From the NCBI RefSeq assembly GCF_030128875.1, contig NZ_CP124620.1:3286001-3350000 (forward strand): a DNA stretch of 64,000 bases. Direction: 5' to 3'. The translations under genes were made by a program, and so were the position numbers. The number at the start of each line of letters is the position of its first letter. The stretch's first letter is position 1. The DNA comes from Stenotrophomonas sp. BIO128-Bstrain. Its GTDB lineage: Bacteria > Pseudomonadota > Gammaproteobacteria > Xanthomonadales > Xanthomonadaceae. The notes beneath the pieces are model-generated. The model worked only from the letters and a program-made list of their open reading frames with translations, did not search any database and had not been told where the DNA came from. Positions 18,301 through 28,575 of this stretch are shown in pieces.

Positions 18301-21300
18301 CCACCGCCACGGCGTAGGCGTTGGAGGCGACCGCCCCGTAGCCCAGCGCGGACGAGAGCTGGCCGGTCGCTTCGCTGTAACTGCCGAAGGCCGATGCACC
18401 GGCTTCGGAGGCATTGGCGCGGAAGCCATTGGCGGTGGCCTGCTGGCCGGCCGCCGTGGACTGGCTGCCGGTCGCTGTGGCGTATGCACCACCGGCCTGT
18501 GCACCGGCGCCGGTGGCGCTCGCACCGATCTCGCTGGCACTGGCGCCGTTGCCGATCGCCACGCTGTCTTCGCCGGTCGCCTGCGCGTCACTGCCCAGGG
18601 CCGCGGCGCCGTCAGCGCTGGCCAGGGCATTGAAACCGACGGCCGTGGCGTTGTCCGCGATGGCGGTGGCGCCGCTGCCGAGTGCGCTGGCGCCGTTGCC
18701 GATGGCGTTGGCGGCCTCACCGGCAGCCAGCGCATTGTCGCCTTCCACGTAGGCACCGGCGTCGCTGTCGTCGCTGCCGCTGGCCTGGAAGTACTTGCTG
18801 GTGGCTTCGGCGGTGGCCGCCACCTCCTTCAACTGCGCAAGGTTGACCGCATCGGTGTCTTCGGTACCGGCACCGACATTGGTGATCTGCCGGTCGATGG
18901 CCGCATGCACCACGCCCGCGGCGTCTGTCCAGGCTTCTGCGGCGCCGACCGACACGGCGTTGGCACGGTCGGCCAGCGAACCGGCACCGAGCGCGACGCT
19001 GTTGTCGGCGTCCTTGGTGGTCCACGTGTTGCTGCCGACCACGGTGGAGTTCAGCGCCTGCGCGTAGCTGTTGTAGCCCACCACGGTGGCACCGTCTTCG
19101 GTTGCCCAGGCTTCGCTGCCGATGGCCGTGGTCTGGATGCCCTGGGTGACGCTGCCCGCATCCGCACCGGCCAACGCGTTGAAGCCTACGGCCACGCCGT
19201 CCTCGGCGGTGGCGGCGTTGTTGCCGACCGCCACACCATACTGGCCGGCGTTGGCCTGCACGCCGAAGGCGGCGCCGGCGATGTCCGCACGCGTGCCCTG
19301 GCCGACCGCCGTGGCGACCTCGCCCGCCTGCGCATTGCTGCCCAGCGCGGTGCCGAAGAAGGCGGCACTGGCATTGGCGCCGAACGCGCTGGCCTGCCAG
19401 CCGTCGGCGGTGGCGAAGTTGCCGATCGCGGTGGACTCGCGGCCCAGCGCCCACGCACCGTACCCGACCGCCGTCGCGGCCAGGCCTGCCGCCTCCGAGC
19501 CAGCGCCGATCGCGACCGCACCGAAGCCCTGCGACAGCGAACCACCGCCGATGGCGACGGACGCCGCACCGGACGCCGCGCTCAGATCGCCGATGGCGAC
19601 TGCCCCGGCAGCACTGCTGCTGGCGTTGCTGCCGATCGCCACGGCGTTGTCCCCGGTGACCGTGGCATTGAAGCCCAGGGCGGTGGATTCATTGGCGATC
19701 ACGGTGCTGCCACTGCCCAGCGCGGTGGCGCCGTTGCCGATGGCATTGGCGGCCTCACCGGCAGCCAGCGCGTTGTCGCCTTCCACGTAGGCACCGGCAT
19801 CGCTGTCGGCACTGCCACTGGCCTGGAAGAACTTGCTAGTGGTGGCGGCCGCATCGGCCACCGCATTCAACTGGTTCACGTTCACCGCATCGGTGCCGTC
19901 GGTACCGGCGGCGACGTGGGTGATCTGGCGCTGCGCATCGGCGCTGCCGACGGAGACGCTGTCATCGCGGTCGGCGATCGAGTCCGCGCCCAGCGCAACG
20001 CTGTTGGCCCCGGTGGAGGTTGCTGCGTTGCCGAGCGCGGTGCTGTTCACGCCGGGCGACCATGCTCCACCACCGACAGCCGTGGAGTAATTGCCCGACG
20101 CTTCGGTAGGCAGCAGGCCGAACAGCGCACCACCGACGGCCACGCTGTTGATGCCACTGGCCAGGCTGCCCTGGCCGGTGGCGGTGCTGTAGGCTCCGGA
20201 GGCTTCAGCATCACCACCGAGGGCCACGCTGTTGGAGCCGGTCGCCTGCGCGAAGCTGCCCAGCGCGGTGGCGTTGAAAGCCGAGGCCACGGCATACCCG
20301 CCGATCGCGGTGGTGTAGTTGGCGGTGGCTTCGGAGGCGAAGCCATAACCGGCCGACAGCGTGCCACTGACCACGCTTTCGGCACCTACCGCGGTCGCGC
20401 CGTCGCCACTGGCGCTGCTGAAGTAGCCCAACGCCACGGATTCTTCACCGGCCGCGTCGGACAGCGCGCCACCGGCCAGGCTGCCGGCGCCGGAGGCGAC
20501 GCTGGCCGCACCGGTCGCGGTGCTCTGCTCACCCGAGGCCAGGCTTTCGGCACCGCTGGCTGTTGCGTATTCGGCGGTCGCCTGTGCGTTGGCACCGGTT
20601 GCGCTTGCGTTGGCACCGCTGGCGACGGCGTTGAAGCCGACGGCACTAGCGTTGTCCGCCAGCGCAAACGCGCCGCTGCCGATCGCCGCTGCACCGGTGC
20701 CGGCTGCGAAGCTGCTCGAACCGACTGCGGTGGCGTAATCGCCATCGGTCGCCGCGTTTGCACCGGCGGCCACACTCTCCTCGCCACCGGCGACGGCAAC
20801 ACCATCACCGCTGGCCTGGAACTGATCGGTGGCTGCGCTCAGCTGATCGAGATTGACCGCATCACTGCCTTCGGTACCGGCGGCGACCTGGGTGATCTGG
20901 CGCTGCCGGCCATCGTTGCCGACCGAGACGGTGTAGGCACGATCAGCGACCGCACCCGCGCCGAGCGCCACGCTGTTGGACGCACTGGCATTGCTGCCGG
21001 CGCCGATACCGATCGCGCTTTCACCGCCGGCCACCACATTGGTGCCGATGGCGATGGTGTTGATGCTGTTGCCCAGGGCCTGGAATCCTACGGCTACGCT
21101 GTTGTCGCCGTAGCCGAAGGCACCACGGCCGAGCGCGGTGGAACTGCTGCCGCGCGCCCAGCTGTTGTAGCCGATCGAGGTCGATCCGGTGCCGCTGGCC
21201 CAGGCCGACTGGCCGACTGCGGTCGCGTTGGCTTCGGTCGCCCATGCACTGGAACCGAAGGCGGTGGCGCCATCGGCAGTGGCCCATGCATAGGCACCGG

Positions 21301-23947
21301 TGGCCGTGGTTTCTTCGCCACTGGCGAAGGCATTGTCGCCCTGCGCCACGCTGTAATCGCCGGTCGCGCGGGCCTTGTAGCCGCTGGCCAGGCTGTTGCT
21401 GCCGGTGGCCTGCGCGCCGCTGCCGAAGGCGTTGCTGGTGGTGCCGGTAGCTTGAGCACCGGCACCGACCGCCACGCTGTCCGGCGCCGCGGTCGCACCG
21501 ATCAGGATCGCATTGCCCTGCTCATCGACCAGCGGCTGGTTGTACTCGTCATAGGCCTGGCCCAGCCCACCGATGGCGACACTGCCATTGCCGGTGGCGC
21601 TGCTGTTACGGCCCAGCGCGACGGTGTCATCGCCGACGGCGGTCGCGCCGCCACCCACTGCCGTTGCACCGGCCCCCAATGCGTTGCTGGCCTCACCGGC
21701 CGCCAGCGCATCCTCACCCTGCGCGTAAGCACCGACCGCACCGCCGGCCGCACCGTTCGCCTTGAACTGCGCCGATGTCGCCGAGGCCGAACTGGCCACT
21801 GCATCGAGCTGGGCCTTGTTGACCGCATCGGTCGCTTCGCTGCCTGCAGCGACATGGGTGATCTGCCGCTCATTGCCAACGTCGCCGATAGAGACGGTGT
21901 TGTCACGGGTGGCAGTGGAGTTGGCGCCGAGCGCGACGCTGTTGGCGCCGCGCGCGGTGCTGTAGAAACCGACCGCCGTGCTCAGTTCCCCGCTGGCCCA
22001 GGTCTCCGCGCCGAGTGCAGTGGCGCCCTCACCCGGGGCATAGGCGAAGTAGCCCACGGCGGTGGCTTCAGTACCCGAGGCTTCGCTCAGGGTGCCGTTG
22101 GCCACGGCGTAATCGCCGCTGGCGATCGCACCTGCGCCGACGGCCGTGGCGGCTTCGCCGCTGGCCTGGGTCTGCACGAAGAAGCCCAGCCCCGGCAGCA
22201 GATCCGCCGGGCCACCGATGGCCGTGCTGCTGTTGCCGGTCGCCACACTCTGCGTCCCGACCGCAGTGGAATAGTCGCCGGTGGCGTTGGCCACCGCGCC
22301 GAAGGCCGACGCCTGTGCACCGGCCGCGTACGCGCCGACGCCGTAGGACGACGCAGCGAACCCGGAGGCTTCCGCACTTGCACCGACCGCCGTGCCACCC
22401 ACGCCGGCGCTGGTCGCGCCAGTATCGACCGGTACGCCGCCATTGGTGATCAGCGGATTGCCATCGGCATCCACCGCAGCACCGCCGACCGCCACGCTGC
22501 CCGGGCCATTGGCCTGCGCATTGGTGCCGAAGGCCGCGCTGTTCTGGCCGGTGGCGCTGGCGTTGTAACCGACCGCCGTTGCGTTCTGCGCGGTCACCGT
22601 GGCGCCGCTGCCGAGCGCGGTCGCACCGTCGGCCAGCGCGTTGGATGCTTCACCGATCGCCGTAGCGTTGTCGCCTGCCGCGAAGGCACCGGCATCGCTG
22701 TCGCTGCTGCCGGTGGCCTGGAAGTACTTGTCCGTGTTGGCGGCGACGGCGCCGACGGCATCGAGCTGCGCCTTGTTCACCGCATCGCTGTCATCGGTGC
22801 CGTCGGCGAGATTGGTGATCTGGCGGCGCAGGCCGCTCTGCGCATTGCCGACCGACACCGTGTCGACGCGATCGGCGTACGAGCCGGCGCCGAGCGCCAC
22901 GCTGCCTACCGCAACCGCAGCGGAATTCGCACCCAGCGTCGCACTGAAATCGGCGACCGCGACGCTGAACGCACCGACCGCCACCGACGCTTCGCCGGCA
23001 CTGGCCGCGCCGCGGCCCAGCGAGGTGCTGCCAGGGCCGATGGCCAGTGCGCCGCCACCAATCGCGGTCGCGCCATCGGCGCTGGCTTCGGCAAGACCGC
23101 CAATCGCGGTGGCCGCGCCGTTTTCACTGGCCGCCACTGCCGATGCACCGAGCGCGACATCGCCCAGACCGAACGCCGCAGCGCTCTGGCCGAGTGCGAT
23201 GCTCGCATCACCGAAGGCCAGGCTGCCCTGGCCGAACGAGCTCGCCCCGAGGCCGACCGCGAGTGCTTCGCTGCCCACTGCAGTGGTCGCATTGCCGATG
23301 GCCTGGCTGCTGTGGCCCAGCGCCGTTGCGCCGTCACCGTCCGCGTTGGCGCTCGCCCCTGCGGCCAGCGCACCTTCGCCATCGATCTTCGCCGCGTCGG
23401 CATCGTTGCCGTCACCGTCGGCCTTGAAATAGCGGGTCGCGCCTTCGGCTGCCACTGCAACCTTGTCCAGCTGTGCCTTGTTCACCGCATCCGTGGCGGC
23501 GGTGCCGGCGGCCACGTTGGTAACCTGCCGTTCCTTGCCCGCATCACCCACCGATACCGTGTTGGCGCGGTTGGTCTTCGAGCCGGCGCCCAGCGCCACG
23601 CTGTTCGCCCCGGAGGCCGTGCTGTTGCTGCCGATCGCCACCGCATTGGTGCCCGAGGCGGTGGCATTGCCATCAACGACACAGCTGTCGATGACCGTGC
23701 TGTTCAGAACCACGCAGTTCGCGTTCCCACCCACCTCCACCGACTGCGCACGCGCTGTCTGCGCGCCGCCTGCCATGCCCACTCCCAGCGTCAACGCGAT
23801 GGCGGCGCAGAGCAGTGCGGTGTTGCGTCCGCCAGAGGTTCGGCGCTGATCGATGACGACACCCGAGGACTGGCTGCTGGCCAATTCCGAGGCGACGACC
23901 ATCTGCCCCAGTGCTTTGTTCCAGACCTTGCGATAAATCCGATTCAT
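15320..23947 (-). CDS. Giant YadA-like trimeric autotransporter adhesin
   Basis: This 2,875-residue protein should form a trimeric surface fibre that mediates adhesion or aggregation (type Vc secretion). It starts with the extended signal peptide MNRIYRKVWNKALGQMVVAS, and the hydrophobic stretch ends near GGAQTARAQ. The passenger is built of YadA-head repeats of about 14 residues (ASGANSVALGAGS type). I count ten neck motifs of the form RQITNVAAGTxxTDAVNxxQL, most followed by a conserved FQASGSxDSDAGAYVEGDN segment. A short stalk and a last small head and neck precede the C-terminal YadA anchor (GAMSAAMLNMATSAAG to a final GAGFGW). An AGGAG ribosome-binding site lies eight bases before the ATG at 23947; fifteen extra in-frame codons upstream were dropped. 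Repeats may be collapsed or variable in assemblies. Confidence 0.95.
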   Translation of the reverse strand: MNRIYRKVWNKALGQMVVASELASSQSSGVVIDQRRTSGGRNTALLCAAIALTLGVGMAGGAQTARAQSVEVGGNANCVVLNSTVIDSCVVDGNATASGTNAVAIGSNSTASGANSVALGAGSKTNRANTVSVGDAGKERQVTNVAAGTAATDAVNKAQLDKVAVAAEGATRYFKADGDGNDADAAKIDGEGALAAGASANADGDGATALGHSSQAIGNATTAVGSEALAVGLGASSFGQGSLAFGDASIALGQSAAAFGLGDVALGASAVAASENGAATAIGGLAEASADGATAIGGGALAIGPGSTSLGRGAASAGEASVAVGAFSVAVADFSATLGANSAAVAVGSVALGAGSYADRVDTVSVGNAQSGLRRQITNLADGTDDSDAVNKAQLDAVGAVAANTDKYFQATGSSDSDAGAFAAGDNATAIGEASNALADGATALGSGATVTAQNATAVGYNASATGQNSAAFGTNAQANGPGSVAVGGAAVDADGNPLITNGGVPVDTGATSAGVGGTAVGASAEASGFAASSYGVGAYAAGAQASAFGAVANATGDYSTAVGTQSVATGNSSTAIGGPADLLPGLGFFVQTQASGEAATAVGAGAIASGDYAVANGTLSEASGTEATAVGYFAYAPGEGATALGAETWASGELSTAVGFYSTARGANSVALGANSTATRDNTVSIGDVGNERQITHVAAGSEATDAVNKAQLDAVASSASATSAQFKANGAAGGAVGAYAQGEDALAAGEASNALGAGATAVGGGATAVGDDTVALGRNSSATGNGSVAIGGLGQAYDEYNQPLVDEQGNAILIGATAAPDSVAVGAGAQATGTTSNAFGSGAQATGSNSLASGYKARATGDYSVAQGDNAFASGEETTATGAYAWATADGATAFGSSAWATEANATAVGQSAWASGTGSTSIGYNSWARGSSSTALGRGAFGYGDNSVAVGFQALGNSINTIAIGTNVVAGGESAIGIGAGSNASASNSVALGAGAVADRAYTVSVGNDGRQRQITQVAAGTEGSDAVNLDQLSAATDQFQASGDGVAVAGGEESVAAGANAATDGDYATAVGSSSFAAGTGAAAIGSGAFALADNASAVGFNAVASGANASATGANAQATAEYATASGAESLASGEQSTATGAASVASGAGSLAGGALSDAAGEESVALGYFSSASGDGATAVGAESVVSGTLSAGYGFASEATANYTTAIGGYAVASAFNATALGSFAQATGSNSVALGGDAEASGAYSTATGQGSLASGINSVAVGGALFGLLPTEASGNYSTAVGGGAWSPGVNSTALGNAATSTGANSVALGADSIADRDDSVSVGSADAQRQITHVAAGTDGTDAVNVNQLNAVADAAATTSKFFQASGSADSDAGAYVEGDNALAAGEAANAIGNGATALGSGSTVIANESTALGFNATVTGDNAVAIGSNASSSAAGAVAIGDLSAASGAASVAIGGGSLSQGFGAVAIGAGSEAAGLAATAVGYGAWALGRESTAIGNFATADGWQASAFGANASAAFFGTALGSNAQAGEVATAVGQGTRADIAGAAFGVQANAGQYGVAVGNNAATAEDGVAVGFNALAGADAGSVTQGIQTTAIGSEAWATEDGATVVGYNSYAQALNSTVVGSNTWTTKDADNSVALGAGSLADRANAVSVGAAEAWTDAAGVVHAAIDRQITNVGAGTEDTDAVNLAQLKEVAATAEATSKYFQASGSDDSDAGAYVEGDNALAAGEAANAIGNGASALGSGATAIADNATAVGFNALASADGAAALGSDAQATGEDSVAIGNGASASEIGASATGAGAQAGGAYATATGSQSTAAGQQATANGFRANASEAGASAFGSYSEATGQLSSALGYGAVASNAYAVAVGAASTASGAGAVAVGEYSEATGDESVAIGGTTFFGLLPSRASGTGASAFGAGAWATDDYATAIGWNSWADAGNATALGASASAEGVNSVALGAGSTADRDNSVSVGTATAQRQITNVAAGTEGTDAVNVDQLSAVADVAETTSRFFQASGSGNGDDVGSFVDGAYATAAGEAANAFGTGASAYGSGALASGRNASASGFNASATADSATAIGGALYYEDENGNVLLDKATSASAVGATALGAGAQADGSFSTATGAGATAAGLQSSAFGYSAEAGSDYSTAVGTFSAASGARTTALGYGAEASGDYASALGWGSAASGSYANAIGYASQASGDNSVAAGSNAWATAARTTAVGQLAWATSQGSTAIGQDSYAYSGINATALGTSSSASGAGSVALGAGARTSEANVVSVGGGNGTTGPATRRITNVGDAVNASDAVTKSQLDSVATTADAVGKHFQASGSGVATASGSDALAAGSGATASATRSSALGTAAVASATGATAVGADASARGANSTVIGRQASTNATNGVAIGNGAFASNGANSIAIGSAAGVSGANAVALGAGSRAVEANVVSVGGGNGTDGPATRRIVNVGAGRIAAGSTDAVTGGQLNTTNQRVGAVETQVGDIDTRIGSVENVTANALTYDDSSRDTLTLSGLQGTTLDNVGSGSIASGSRQAINGGQLFQSLTDVATFLGGGASVGMQGVFVAPNYVIQGATYSNVGDALGALDRKVSDLDQRVAGGSSGSARARTASLATASVAADTSAVQEASVISAASETVVANVQGAPTAASVGSSQPINAPAAAPAAVNAVAMGDGAVASGASATAIGQGATASAANSVALGQGSVADRADTVSVGSVGNERQVANVAAGTQATDAVNKGQLDGGIATANSYTDQRFTSMADSFDIYKGEIDQRLRHQDRRIDRQGAMSAAMLNMATSAAGVRTQNRVGVGVGFQGGESALSLGYQRALSERATVTLGGAFSSDDSSVGVGAGFGW

Positions 23948-24136
23948 CGATGCGGCTCCTGATTGGGCTGGTTTTAGGCAAAGCGACGCCAACGCCGGAC
24001 CGCGTGGTCCAACGTCCCCTGGGGGCGTTTTTTCGCTTGATTTACTGCGTTGTGCGCAATGGCTGGCAGATACCTACAGCGTGCACGCCATCCATGCGGT
24101 TACTGTGGAACTGAACGCTGTCGAAATGAGGATGCA

Positions 24137-24165
24137 GTGTTAACGTACAGTTTGAACAACGTCAA
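24137..24165 (-). promoter_or_regulatory. Possible sigma-70 promoter of the autotransporter
   Basis: On the minus strand a TTGACG box at 24165-24160 is followed after 17 bases by TAACAC at 24142-24137. The -35 box matches well and the -10 box poorly. It would give a leader of about 185 bases before the ATG at 23947. Confidence 0.35.
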
Positions 24166-24268
24166 GACTTTGACATTGAAATTCATATGACCGCGAAGTG
24201 CGTCACAAAAACCACGCGTTATTGAAGGATTTTGTTAGATACATGTGAGTAACGGCGATAACGTCATT

Positions 24269-24284
24269 TCACGTTGTAACGTGA
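24269..24284. promoter_or_regulatory. Dyad TCACGTT-GT-AACGTGA upstream of the autotransporter
   Basis: Seven-base perfect arms around a two-base centre form a 16-bp dyad in the AT-rich region, about 100 bases upstream of the proposed -35 box. Its size and symmetry suit a dimeric regulator. The protein that binds is unknown. Confidence 0.4.
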
Positions 24285-24326
24285 TGTAACTCATTGCTGC
24301 CGATCATGTTGTGGGGCGTACAAAAG

Positions 24327-24355
24327 AAAACCGCCGGGCAAGCCGGCGGTTTCTT
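24327..24355 (-). terminator. Rho-independent terminator of purL
   Basis: On the minus strand AAACCGCCGGC, a short TTGC-type loop and GCCGGCGGTTT form a strong hairpin, followed by TTTTCTTTT. It lies about 45 bases past the purL stop. Confidence 0.85.
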
Positions 24356-24397
24356 CACGCGGTTTTCACTGCCTCGAATGGGAGGCGATGCGCAGTA

Positions 24398-27300
24398 TCA
24401 GCCGCACCATACTCTTGCGTTGCGGAACATCCGCAGCCACGGCGAATCGCCGTTCCAGTCCTGCGGATGCCAGCTGTGGTTGATCGCACGCGGGCTGCGT
24501 TCCGGGTGCGGCATCATGATCGTAGTGCGGCCATCGGTGGTGGTCAGGCCGGTGATGCCGTCGGGCGAGCCGTTCGGATTCAGCGGGTACTGGGTGGCTA
24601 CGTTGCCGTCGCCATCGATGTAACGCAGCGACACGCGCGCCGCCGCCTGATCGACCGCATTGGCGAACACCGCCTGGCCTTCGCCATGTGCCACCGCGAC
24701 CGGCAGGCGTGAACCGGCCATGCCACGCAGCAGGATCGACGGCGATTCCACCACTTCCAGCAGCGCGGTGCGCGCTTCGAACTGCTCGCTGCGGTTGCGG
24801 CGGAACTGCGGCCAGTGCTCGGCACCGGGGATGATGTCCTTGAGCTGGCTCATCATCTGGCAGCCGTTGCACACACCCAGCGCGAAGCTGTCTTCGCGGG
24901 CGAAGAACGCCGCGAAGGCATCGCGCAGCGCGCTGCGCTCCAGCACCGAGGTGGCCCAGCCGCGGCCGGCACCGAGCACGTCGCCGTAGCTGAAGCCGCC
25001 ACAGGCCACCAGGCCGGTGAAATCGGACAGCGCGACACGGCCTTCGATCAGGTCGCTCATATGCACATCGAACGAACTGAAGCCGGCACGTTCGAAGACG
25101 TTCGCCATTTCGATCTGGCCGTTGACACCCTGCTCGCGCAGCACCGCCACGCGCGGACGTGCGCCGGTGTTGATGAAAGGCGACGCCACATCTTCGTTGA
25201 TATCGAAGGTCAGCTTGGGCTTCAGGCCCGGCGCGTTGAAGTTGCGCGCGATCGCACGCTCCTGGTCGGCGTTGTCCGGGTTGTCGCGCAGCTTCTGCAT
25301 GGCGTGGGTGACCGACCACCAGGCATCGAACAGCGCTTCCCAGCGCCACTCGACCAGGCTTTCGCCCTGCAGCGAGACACGCACCACCGGGGCGGTGGTC
25401 GGACGCGCGATGCGCTGCGCGCATTCGGTCAGTGCATGGCGTTCGACCAGATCAGCAAACGCGGCGCGGTCTTCCTTGGCGATCTGCACCACCGCACCCA
25501 GCTCTTCATTGAACAGGCTGCGGAACGGATCATCGCCCCAGGCATCCAGGGTGATGTCCAGGCCCAGGCGCGAGGCGAAGGCCATCTCGCACAGCGCGGC
25601 AAACGCACCGCCATCGCTGCGGTCGTGGTATGCCAACAGCAGGCCGGCCTGGCGCGCATCGCGGATCAGTTCGAAGAACGCGCGCAGGCGCTGTGCATCG
25701 TCCAGATCCGGCACGGCACCGGCGAAGGCCGGCAGCGCGGAATGGTCGGCGTGCACCTGGGCCAGGATCGAGCCGCCCAGACGCTGTTTGCCAGCGCCCA
25801 GGCCGATCAGCCACAGCTCGCTGTCGGCGTCACGGTCCAGCAGCGGGGTCAGCTGGCCGGTCGCATCGGCAACCGGCGCGAACGCCGAGATCACCAGCGA
25901 CACCGGCGACACCGACTTGTGCGCCTGCCCGTTGTCCTGCCACTGCGCCTGCATGGAAAGCGAGTCCTTGCCGACCGGAATGCTCAGGTCCAGCTGCGGG
26001 CACAGCTCCATGCCGACCGCACGCACCGCGTCATACAGCAGCGCGTCTTCGCCGTGATGGCCCGCCGCGGCCATCCAGTTGGCCGACAGCTTCACCGTTT
26101 CCAGTGCATCCACCGGCGCCGCACACAGGTTGGTGATCGCTTCACCGACCGCCATGCGCGCCGACGCGGCCGCATCCAGCAGCGCCAGCGGGGTGCGCTC
26201 GCCGATCGACATCGCTTCGCCGGCCACGGTGTCGAAACCGGCCAAGGTGATGGCGACGTTGGCCAGCGGCAGCTGCCACGGGCCGATCATCTGTTCGCGT
26301 GCGGTCAGGCCACCGACGCTGCGGTCACCGATGGTGACCAAGAAGTTCTTCGAGGCCACCGAGGGATGGGCCAGCACGCGCAGACCCGCTTCGTGCAGGT
26401 CCAGCCCCGCGGTCTTCAGCGCCGGCCAGCGCGGCGCCGACGGGTGCACGGTGTCGCGGTGCATCTTCGGCGCCTTGCCGAACAGCACGTCCATCGGCAG
26501 ATCGATCGGGGCATCCACCGGGGTATTGCCCACGGTAGCGCCGTACGCCACGACGAGCCGCTCTTCAGCGGTTGCGACGCCAACGGCGGCGAACGGGCAA
26601 CGTTCGCGCGCACACAGCGCGGCGAACTCGGCCAGACGCGCCTGCGGCACGCCGAGTACATAACGTTCCTGCGATTCGTTGCACCACAACTGCATCGGCG
26701 ACAGCGACGGGTCATCGGCGGGCACCTTGCCCAGATCGATCACGCCACCCACGCCGGAGTCGTGCAGCAGTTCGGGAATCGCGTTGGACAGGCCACCGGC
26801 GCCGACGTCATGGAACCAGCGGATCGGATTGTCCAGGCCGAGCGCGACGCAGCGGTCGATCACTTCCTGGCAGCGACGTTCCATTTCCGGGTTGTCGCGC
26901 TGCACGCTGGCGAAATCGAGGTCTTCGGCGCTCTCACCGGAGGCCACCGAGCTGGCGGCACCACCGCCCAGGCCGATCAGCATCGCCGGGCCGCCGAGCA
27001 CGATCACCGCGTCGCCGGGCTGCAGGCGCAGCTTCTCGACCTGGTTCTGGTCGATCGCGCCCAGGCCACCAGCCAGCATGATCGGCTTGTCATAAGCGCG
27101 GGTCAGGCCCTGCCCTTCGGGCAGTTCGAAGCTGCGGAAGTAACCGAGCAGGTTCGGGCGGCCGAACTCGTTGTTGAAGGCGGCGCCGCCGAGCGGGCCG
27201 TCCAGCATGATGTCCAGCGCCGGTGCCATGCGCGGGTTCAGCGCGCGCGGCGCTTCCCACGGCTGCGGCAGGGTCGGGATGCGCAGATGCGAGACCGAGA

Positions 27301-28282
27301 AGCCGGTCAGGCCGGCCTTGGGCTTGCCGCCGCGGCCGGTCGCACCTTCATCGCGGATTTCGCCGCCCGCACCGGTGGCCGCACCCGGGAACGGGGCGAT
27401 CGCGGTCGGGTGGTTGTGCGTTTCCACCTTGATGCAGAACGCCGAATCGACCACGGCCTCGCTGCGGTACTGGCCGCTGGCCGGGTCCGGGCGATAGCGC
27501 GCGGCCGGGAAACCGGCGACCACCGCGGCGTTGTCGCTGTAGGCGCTCAGCGTGTGCTGCGGGGTCTGCTGGTGGGTGTTCTTGATCATCCGGAACAACG
27601 AGTGCGACTGCTCGGCACCGTCGATGGTCCAGCTGGCATTGAAGATCTTGTGGCGGCAGTGCTCGGAGTTGGCCTGCGCGAACATCATCAGTTCCACGTC
27701 CGACGGCTTGCGGCCCAGTTCGCCGAAGCGCTGGCGCAGGTAGTCGATCTCGTCCTGGGCCATCGCCAGGCCGAGGCGGGTGTTGGCCGCTTCCAGGTCA
27801 TCCAGCGCGATCCGTTCCAGCTCACCGCGGGCCGGGGCGCTGAACAGCGCCTGCGCCTGCGCGGTCTCGGCCAGCACGGACTGGGTCATCGGGTCGTGCA
27901 GCGCGCGGATCACCGCTTCCTGCGCGGCCGCGTCGGCCGGCCATCCGGCCAGATCGATACGCAGGCCACGTTCGACCCGGCGGATCGGCTGCCCGGCACC
28001 GCGGACCAGCTCGGTGGCCTTGCTCGACCACGGCGACAGCGTGCCCAACCGCGGCACCACGAAGCGCGATACCGCCCCGTCCTCACGCCCGGCCAGCGCG
28101 GGCTGGGCTTCCAGGATCCGGCTCAGGATCGCCGGGTCCGGGGCCGCATCGCCCTCGGTCTGGATGAAGTAGACATGCCAGGCACCGGTGATGCGCAGAT
28201 CGGCGGCCAGGGACTGCAGGCGGGATTCAAGACGTTCGCGGCGGAACGGCGAAAGGGCGGATGCGCCCTCGAGGACCATCAT
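24398..28282 (-). CDS. purL: Phosphoribosylformylglycinamidine synthase PurL (large type)
   Basis: PurL converts FGAR, ATP and glutamine to FGAM in purine biosynthesis. The product of about 1,294 residues is the single-chain form found in gamma-proteobacteria. It starts [18 protein letters not shown], matching the family N-terminus, so I use the ATG at 28282 rather than 28327. The synthetase half includes [33 protein letters not shown] and the glycine-rich [12 protein letters not shown]. The C-terminal glutaminase domain has the nucleophile cysteine in [12 protein letters not shown] and the His-Glu pair in [10 protein letters not shown]. It is a single-gene unit with its own terminator, and it diverges from the chitinase gene. 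Confidence 0.97.
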   Translation of the reverse strand: MMVLEGASALSPFRRERLESRLQSLAADLRITGAWHVYFIQTEGDAAPDPAILSRILEAQPALAGREDGAVSRFVVPRLGTLSPWSSKATELVRGAGQPIRRVERGLRIDLAGWPADAAAQEAVIRALHDPMTQSVLAETAQAQALFSAPARGELERIALDDLEAANTRLGLAMAQDEIDYLRQRFGELGRKPSDVELMMFAQANSEHCRHKIFNASWTIDGAEQSHSLFRMIKNTHQQTPQHTLSAYSDNAAVVAGFPAARYRPDPASGQYRSEAVVDSAFCIKVETHNHPTAIAPFPGAATGAGGEIRDEGATGRGGKPKAGLTGFSVSHLRIPTLPQPWEAPRALNPRMAPALDIMLDGPLGGAAFNNEFGRPNLLGYFRSFELPEGQGLTRAYDKPIMLAGGLGAIDQNQVEKLRLQPGDAVIVLGGPAMLIGLGGGAASSVASGESAEDLDFASVQRDNPEMERRCQEVIDRCVALGLDNPIRWFHDVGAGGLSNAIPELLHDSGVGGVIDLGKVPADDPSLSPMQLWCNESQERYVLGVPQARLAEFAALCARERCPFAAVGVATAEERLVVAYGATVGNTPVDAPIDLPMDVLFGKAPKMHRDTVHPSAPRWPALKTAGLDLHEAGLRVLAHPSVASKNFLVTIGDRSVGGLTAREQMIGPWQLPLANVAITLAGFDTVAGEAMSIGERTPLALLDAAASARMAVGEAITNLCAAPVDALETVKLSANWMAAAGHHGEDALLYDAVRAVGMELCPQLDLSIPVGKDSLSMQAQWQDNGQAHKSVSPVSLVISAFAPVADATGQLTPLLDRDADSELWLIGLGAGKQRLGGSILAQVHADHSALPAFAGAVPDLDDAQRLRAFFELIRDARQAGLLLAYHDRSDGGAFAALCEMAFASRLGLDITLDAWGDDPFRSLFNEELGAVVQIAKEDRAAFADLVERHALTECAQRIARPTTAPVVRVSLQGESLVEWRWEALFDAWWSVTHAMQKLRDNPDNADQERAIARNFNAPGLKPKLTFDINEDVASPFINTGARPRVAVLREQGVNGQIEMANVFERAGFSSFDVHMSDLIEGRVALSDFTGLVACGGFSYGDVLGAGRGWATSVLERSALRDAFAAFFAREDSFALGVCNGCQMMSQLKDIIPGAEHWPQFRRNRSEQFEARTALLEVVESPSILLRGMAGSRLPVAVAHGEGQAVFANAVDQAAARVSLRYIDGDGNVATQYPLNPNGSPDGITGLTTTDGRTTIMMPHPERSPRAINHSWHPQDWNGDSPWLRMFRNARVWCG

Positions 28283-28316
28283 GTCCGGGGAACCGTGGTT
28301 GGGAACGGGGCCCACT

Positions 28317-28322
28317 ATTGTA
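28317..28322 (-). promoter_or_regulatory. Possible -10 box of the purL promoter
   Basis: TACAAT on the minus strand lies 35 bases upstream of the purL ATG in otherwise very GC-rich DNA. No good -35 box stands 16-18 bases further upstream. Confidence 0.35.
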
Positions 28323-28431
28323 CCCAACTCGGCCGCCGCGGCCCGGCCCCGGGGATCGGCAGGCCCAGGCGGTGCCCAGCCCAGTTCACACCCGAACCAT
28401 GCACTGGTTCACGGATTGGCCGCCGATTACA

Positions 28432-28445
28432 TGATAACGTTATCA
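28432..28445. promoter_or_regulatory. Perfect 14-bp palindrome TGATAACGTTATCA
   Basis: A perfect palindrome stands alone in GC-rich DNA, 130 bases upstream of the chitinase start and 150 bases from the purL start. Its length and central CG step resemble operators of LacI/GalR-family repressors. It may control chitinase expression by chitin sugars; the regulator is not encoded nearby. Confidence 0.45.
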
Positions 28446-28575
28446 CCACCTGGCCCACGGCCAGGTGCCGTCCGTCCCCCATGTCGTTGCCGGCCTCTCT
28501 CACCGGCGTCCGGAACTGCTGCACGCATGCCGCCATCCCGGCGGCATGCACACACCACCTGATCGGAGACCGACC

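Larger units (their letters stand above)
23948..24326. other. AT-rich non-coding region upstream of the autotransporter
   Basis: About 380 bases without a gene between the autotransporter start and the purL terminator. From roughly 24100 to 24300 the base composition is strikingly AT-rich compared with the rest of the window, with short T and A runs. I find no plausible protein here. It holds a possible promoter and a dyad described separately, and is a natural binding place for an H-NS-family silencer such as the one encoded at 46262. Confidence 0.7.

Noticed and set aside
18905..23962. A 1,685-codon open frame antisense to the autotransporter gene
   Set aside because: It mirrors the repetitive codon pattern of the real gene in GC-rich DNA; the product is low-complexity with no family features.
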